Shown one piece after another: positions 60,822 to 64,000 of a stretch of DNA of 64,000 bases. Under the pieces are notes generated by a model that was given only the letters and a program-made list of their open reading frames with translations, searched no databases and was not told where the DNA came from. The position numbers and the translations under genes were made by a program. Origin of the DNA: Corynebacterium uropygiale (GTDB taxonomy: Bacteria > Actinomycetota > Actinomycetes > Mycobacteriales > Mycobacteriaceae); NCBI RefSeq assembly GCF_021568315.1, contig NZ_JAKGSI010000003.1, positions 336,564 to 400,563 on the forward strand, given 5' to 3'. Every line of letters begins with the position of its first letter. The stretch's first letter is position 1.

Positions 60822-62081
60822 TTAGGCTCCATGATCGAGCCGACGCAACGCCGCGTGCAGCACCCTCGCCCCCGTGACGAGGTCGCTCACGCGGCTCAAC
60901 TCGTCAGGGGAGTGGCTGACTCCTCCGTTGAGGCTCGGGATGAAGAGCATCCCGGTGGGGCACAGGCGCGCCATGATCTGCGCGTCGTGGCTCGCCCCAG
61001 AGGGAAGGTCGATGAAGGATACTCCCAGGTCCCGGCAGGCGTTCCTCAGCGCCTGCCGCGGACCGAGCGCGAGTTCCTCCGGGTCGACATGGGAGAGGGG
61101 CGTGATGGTCGCGCTCAGACCCCGCCGCGCTGCCGCCGTCGCGACCGCATCCTCGATCGCCTCCCGTGCCGCCCGCTGGCTCTCGGCTGACGTGTCGCGG
61201 ATATCGATGCTCATGCTGCAGCGCCCCGGGATGGTGGTCAGCCCGCCGGGCTCCACGTCAATGACCCCACACGTCACCCGCGTGCCCGGGTGCGCGGCAT
61301 CGCGGGCATAGTCCTCCGCGGCACGAAGGATCTCCGCCGCCCCCGCGAGCGCATCATGACGTAGCTCCATGGGCGTTCCCCCGCTGTGCGAGGCAATCCC
61401 CTCGAGAGTGATCCGCAGGCGGGTACTTCCGGAAATGACCTCGACGACCCCGGCCTGAACACCTTCCTCGTCAAGCCGTGGTCCTTGTTCAATGTGGAGC
61501 TCAAGGAAGGCCTCCCAGTCTTCGGTGCGCCAGCGCTGCTCGTCGACCTCCTCGGGACACAGCCCACACTCCTTCATGGCCTCCTCCGCGCTAATTCCCT
61601 GGGCATCGTGAAGCCTCCGCAGGTCGGAGCGCGAGGTCAGTCCCGTCGCCAGCCGGCTCCCCAGGCACGCTTGGCTAAAGCGCGCGCTTTCTTCACACGC
61701 AAAGACGACGCAGCTCAGTGGATGGCGCCATCGTTCCTCGCTCTCGACGACATGCCGAGCAGCAAGCATCGCGGCAATGACCCCCGCAATGCCGTCGTAG
61801 CGTCCGGCCCGGTAGACAGAGTCCAGATGCGAGCCGCAGGCCAGCGCGCCGCAGTCCGGATCCGAGCCTGGAAGCGTGGCAATGCTGTTTCCTGCGGCGT
61901 CCACGGACAAGTCCAGTCCGAGGCTCCGCATCTCCTCCTGAAAGAAGGTGTGTGCCTCGCGCTCTAGCAGGCTCATTCCCCAGCGAATGACTCCCGAGTC
62001 CTTCGTTGTGGATTGATTGTCCGGGAGACTCAGGGACGCGAATGTATCGAGATAGTGGGCGGCGAGGTCCTCGTTGAACAT
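60822..62081 (-). CDS. M20-family amidohydrolase (N-carbamoyl-amino-acid hydrolase / allantoate amidohydrolase type)
   Basis: 419 residues. Metal ligands are visible in CGSHLDSVYRAGRYDG, CEESARF, LELHIEQGP and SGASHDAQIM. This is the signature of the hydantoinase/carbamoylase branch, which includes L-N-carbamoylase, beta-ureidopropionase and allantoate amidohydrolase. Its position next to the arginine genes may be chance; a role in ureido or N-acyl amino-acid breakdown is possible. A TATAAG stretch ends 8 nt before the ATG on its strand. Confidence 0.85.
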   Translation of the reverse strand: MFNEDLAAHYLDTFASLSLPDNQSTTKDSGVIRWGMSLLEREAHTFFQEEMRSLGLDLSVDAAGNSIATLPGSDPDCGALACGSHLDSVYRAGRYDGIAGVIAAMLAARHVVESEERWRHPLSCVVFACEESARFSQACLGSRLATGLTSRSDLRRLHDAQGISAEEAMKECGLCPEEVDEQRWRTEDWEAFLELHIEQGPRLDEEGVQAGVVEVISGSTRLRITLEGIASHSGGTPMELRHDALAGAAEILRAAEDYARDAAHPGTRVTCGVIDVEPGGLTTIPGRCSMSIDIRDTSAESQRAAREAIEDAVATAAARRGLSATITPLSHVDPEELALGPRQALRNACRDLGVSFIDLPSGASHDAQIMARLCPTGMLFIPSLNGGVSHSPDELSRVSDLVTGARVLHAALRRLDHGA

Positions 62082-62179
62082 GGTCTTTTCTTATACTCCC
62101 GGGTCACAGAGTGCTGATGTGCTCGTAGGCTATCATTGTCGACGTATTCTTTGAGCCGTTCATGAAGGACTATGTTCGC

Positions 62180-63442
62180 ATGCCGAATATTATTGATGAT
62201 TTGCAGTGGCGCGGGCTGATTAATCAGCACACGGACCTGGAAGCCCTCAAAGAGGCGACGGAAGCTGGCCCCATCACTCTCTATGGTGGCTTCGACCCGA
62301 CGGGCCCCTCCCTCCACGCAGGTCATCTCATGCCGCTCCTCATGCTGGCCCGATTCCAGCGTGCCGGCCATAAGCCCATCGTGGTGGCGGGCGGAGCCAC
62401 CGGCATGATCGGCGATCCTCGGGACGTCGGCGAACGTTCTATGAACGACGCCGACACCGTCGCCGAGTGGTCCGAGCGCATCAGCTCGCAGCTCAAGCGC
62501 TTTGTCTCCTTCGAGGGGGAGAATGCGGCCCAGCTGGTGAACAACAACGAGTGGACGAAGAACCTCGGCGTCATCGAGTTCCTCCGTGACACCGGAAAGC
62601 ACTTCTCCCTCAACACGATGCTGTCGAGGGAGACCATCAAGCGTCGCCTGGAGAACGACGGCATCAGCTTCACCGAGTTCTCCTACATGCTTCTCCAGGC
62701 CAATGACTTCGTCGAGCTCTACGATCGCTACGGAGTGACCCTCCAGATTGGCGGCGGCGACCAGTTCGGCAACCTCATCGCCGGTGTCGACCTCCTGCGC
62801 CGCAAGCGCAGCATCGCCGCACACGCCCTGACCACCCCGTTGGTCACTGACTCCGAGGGCAAGAAGCTGGGGAAGTCGACCGGCGGCGGAAGCCTGTGGC
62901 TGGATCCCGAGATGACCAGCCCCTACAAGTGGTACCAGTACTTCATCAACTCCTCTGACGCCGACGTCATCCGCTACCTCCGCTGGCTGACGTTCATCTC
63001 CAAGGAAGAACTCGAGGAGCTGGAAACCGAGGTTGCCGAGCGCCCCTTCAAGCGCGAGGCGCAGCGACGACTTGCCCGGGAGATGACAACCCTCGTCCAC
63101 GGCGAAGAAGCCACCGCCTCCGTCGAACTCGCTGCACAGGCGCTGTTCGGCCGCGCTGAGCTGAGTGACCTCGATGACTCCACCCTCCGCGCGGCCCTCC
63201 AGGAAACGAGCCTCGTAGATATGCCCGCGGGCGACGGCGCAACGATCGTCGACCTTCTCCTCGCCACCGGACTGGTGGACTCCAAGGGTGCTGCTCGCCG
63301 CTCGCTGAAGGAAGGCGGGATCTACGTCAACAACGAGCGCGTGACTGATCCCGACTGGGCGCCGGAAGACGACTCCTTCCTTCACAGCACGTACCTTGTG
63401 CTCCGTAAGGGCAAGAAGAACTTCGCGGGAGTCTGCCGCTAA
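62180..63442 (+). CDS. tyrS: tyrosyl-tRNA synthetase
   Basis: 420 residues. HIGH-type motif [18 protein letters not shown]-type KKLGKSTGG, and a C-terminal S4 domain (~355-415) that binds tRNA. The ATG at 62180 is preferred because GAAGGA (62164-62169) precedes it by 10 nt and [15 protein letters not shown] is a usual start; ATG 62162 upstream has no ribosome-binding site. Divergent from the M20 hydrolase gene. Confidence 0.96.
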   Translation: MPNIIDDLQWRGLINQHTDLEALKEATEAGPITLYGGFDPTGPSLHAGHLMPLLMLARFQRAGHKPIVVAGGATGMIGDPRDVGERSMNDADTVAEWSERISSQLKRFVSFEGENAAQLVNNNEWTKNLGVIEFLRDTGKHFSLNTMLSRETIKRRLENDGISFTEFSYMLLQANDFVELYDRYGVTLQIGGGDQFGNLIAGVDLLRRKRSIAAHALTTPLVTDSEGKKLGKSTGGGSLWLDPEMTSPYKWYQYFINSSDADVIRYLRWLTFISKEELEELETEVAERPFKREAQRRLAREMTTLVHGEEATASVELAAQALFGRAELSDLDDSTLRAALQETSLVDMPAGDGATIVDLLLATGLVDSKGAARRSLKEGGIYVNNERVTDPDWAPEDDSFLHSTYLVLRKGKKNFAGVCR

Positions 63443-63449
63443 CAGAGAA

Positions 63450-63493
63450 ACCCCCTTTCACCTGGACATTTGCGAAGATTCAGGGAAGGGGGT
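63450..63493 (+). terminator. hairpin after tyrS
   Basis: ACCCCCTT (63450-63457) pairs with AAGGGGGT (63486-63493), with inner CCTG/CAGG. No T-run follows, so termination efficiency is uncertain. Confidence 0.55.
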
Positions 63494-63560
63494 AAATTCA
63501 TATCTCGTTGCCGCGGTAACCCTCGGGTAACTGCTCGGTGACAAAGGGGAAACAAACGGG

Positions 63561-63589
63561 TTGACAACGAGAAGTTCGTCGCCTAGTTT
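63561..63589 (+). promoter_or_regulatory. rRNA operon promoter
   Basis: TTGACA (63561-63566), exactly 17 bp, TAGTTT (63584-63589). Predicted start ~63596, about 360 nt before mature 16S rRNA. Confidence 0.7.
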
Positions 63590-63595
63590 GAGAAC

Positions 63596-63958
63596 TCCCC
63601 GCACATCGGGGCCGCTGAAGCGGAAACGATGTGGTGTTGTGTGAGAACTCAATAGTGAGCCAATGTACTTTTTTGCCTTGTCTTGTGACCTGGCATGACC
63701 ACCATGTGGGTGGCCATGTTGCCCCGTTGTGGGGTGGGTGATCATGACCTCGTGGCATAAGGTGCAACCAACATCATGCCTTTTGGTGTGGTGGTTGCTG
63801 GTGCTCTTGCTGGCATTGATGGTTGTGGTTTGTGTCATGATTGATTGATTGTTTTTTGGTTCAAGAGCAATTCTTTTTTGTTTGTTTCAGGTATCAGGCT
63901 CTTGCCGCATCATCTGGTGGTGGTGTGGGTGGGGTTTTGGTTGTTTTTCTGAAATTCT
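63596..63958 (+). other. 16S rRNA leader with processing/antitermination hairpins
   Basis: Unusually T/G-rich, unlike the coding sequence around it. It contains GAGAACTCAATAGTGAG (63642-63658), a hairpin CATGACCACC/GGTGGCCATG (about 63694-63718), CAAGAGC (63862-63868) with GCTCTTG (63898-63904), and the T-rich TTTTTTGTTTGTTTC between these arms, a possible boxA region. No protein gene is supported in 63443-63958. Confidence 0.6.
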
Positions 63959-64000
63959 TTTTAGGAGAGTTTGATCCTGGCTCAGGACGAACGCTGGCGG
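63959..64000 (+). rRNA. rrs: 16S rRNA, 5' end only
   Basis: AGAGTTTGATCCTGGCTCAG, the universal 5' segment (E. coli position 8 onward), begins at 63966; the mature 5' end is therefore near 63959. Cut by the window edge. Confidence 0.97.

Noticed and set aside
63458..63838. Open frame of 126 codons on the minus strand ahead of 16S rRNA
   Set aside because: It lies across the rRNA promoter and leader, has a His/Thr-rich low-complexity start and no recognisable domain or ribosome-binding site.

Overview
The window is a stretch of a high-GC actinobacterial chromosome, almost certainly Corynebacterium or a close relative. The evidence is gene order: leuB - odx-type FAH protein - gltX - tRNA-Gln/Glu - ltbR/leuCD - mutT1 - gpsA - ddl - DUF3515 - thiL - ung - recG - rsmD - coaD - polA - rpsA - ptsG - coaE - uvrB - uvrA - infC-rpmI-rplT - pheST - argCJBDFRGH - tyrS - 16S rRNA. 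Many genes also have a TAnnnT box ending 6-9 nt before the start codon and no Shine-Dalgarno sequence, as expected for leaderless mRNAs. The GC content looks clearly higher than that of C. glutamicum, so it is probably another species. No plasmid, phage, insertion sequence or CRISPR array was seen; this is a core-genome segment.

Layout. 1-5475: end of leuB, a cyclic-nucleotide/CBS/nucleotidyltransferase protein with a partner exonuclease, an oxaloacetate-decarboxylase-type FAH protein and isochorismate synthase. 5505-8170: gltX followed by its substrate tRNAs (Gln, Glu, Glu), the Glu gene duplicated perfectly together with its terminator, then a 0.45-kb stretch without a convincing gene. 8171-11050: the IclR-type regulator LtbR diverging from leuCD. 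11138-22054: mutT1/gpsA, ddl, a DUF3515 protein, then the tight run thiL-ung-(fakA-like)-recG-(biotinyl-like carrier)-rsmD-coaD. 22148-25750: an amino-acid ABC importer and a DUF368 membrane protein. 25914-33528: a short-armed tRNA-Leu(CAA), polA, rpsA, ptsG and coaE. 33513-45129: UvrB and UvrA, two universal stress proteins, a HelD-type helicase, a DoxX-like protein with helical repeats, an MBL-fold hydrolase and two related secreted/anchored four-cysteine proteins. 45146-52913: the infC operon with a long leader and an ATC start codon, a TM2 protein, a SpoU methyltransferase, pheST and argC. 52998-60812: argJBDFR, argG, argH and a Trm112-like protein. 60822-64000: an M20 amidohydrolase, tyrS, and the promoter, leader and first bases of 16S rRNA.

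How the genes work together. The main themes are leucine and arginine biosynthesis, translation (three aminoacyl-tRNA synthetases, IF3, L35, L20, S1, rRNA, tRNAs), DNA repair (Ung, RecG, PolA, UvrA, UvrB, MutT1) and glucose uptake. The most unusual observations concern expression signals rather than new enzymes: the widespread leaderless promoters, a 29-bp divergent menF/gltX promoter, an ATC start for infC behind a hairpin leader, and inverted repeats enclosing -10-like boxes ahead of tRNA-Gln. Among proteins, the ones that deserve attention are the AVKLE-type carrier domain, the four-cysteine secreted pair and the 33-residue-repeat DoxX protein. I did not find a clearly new multi-gene system.
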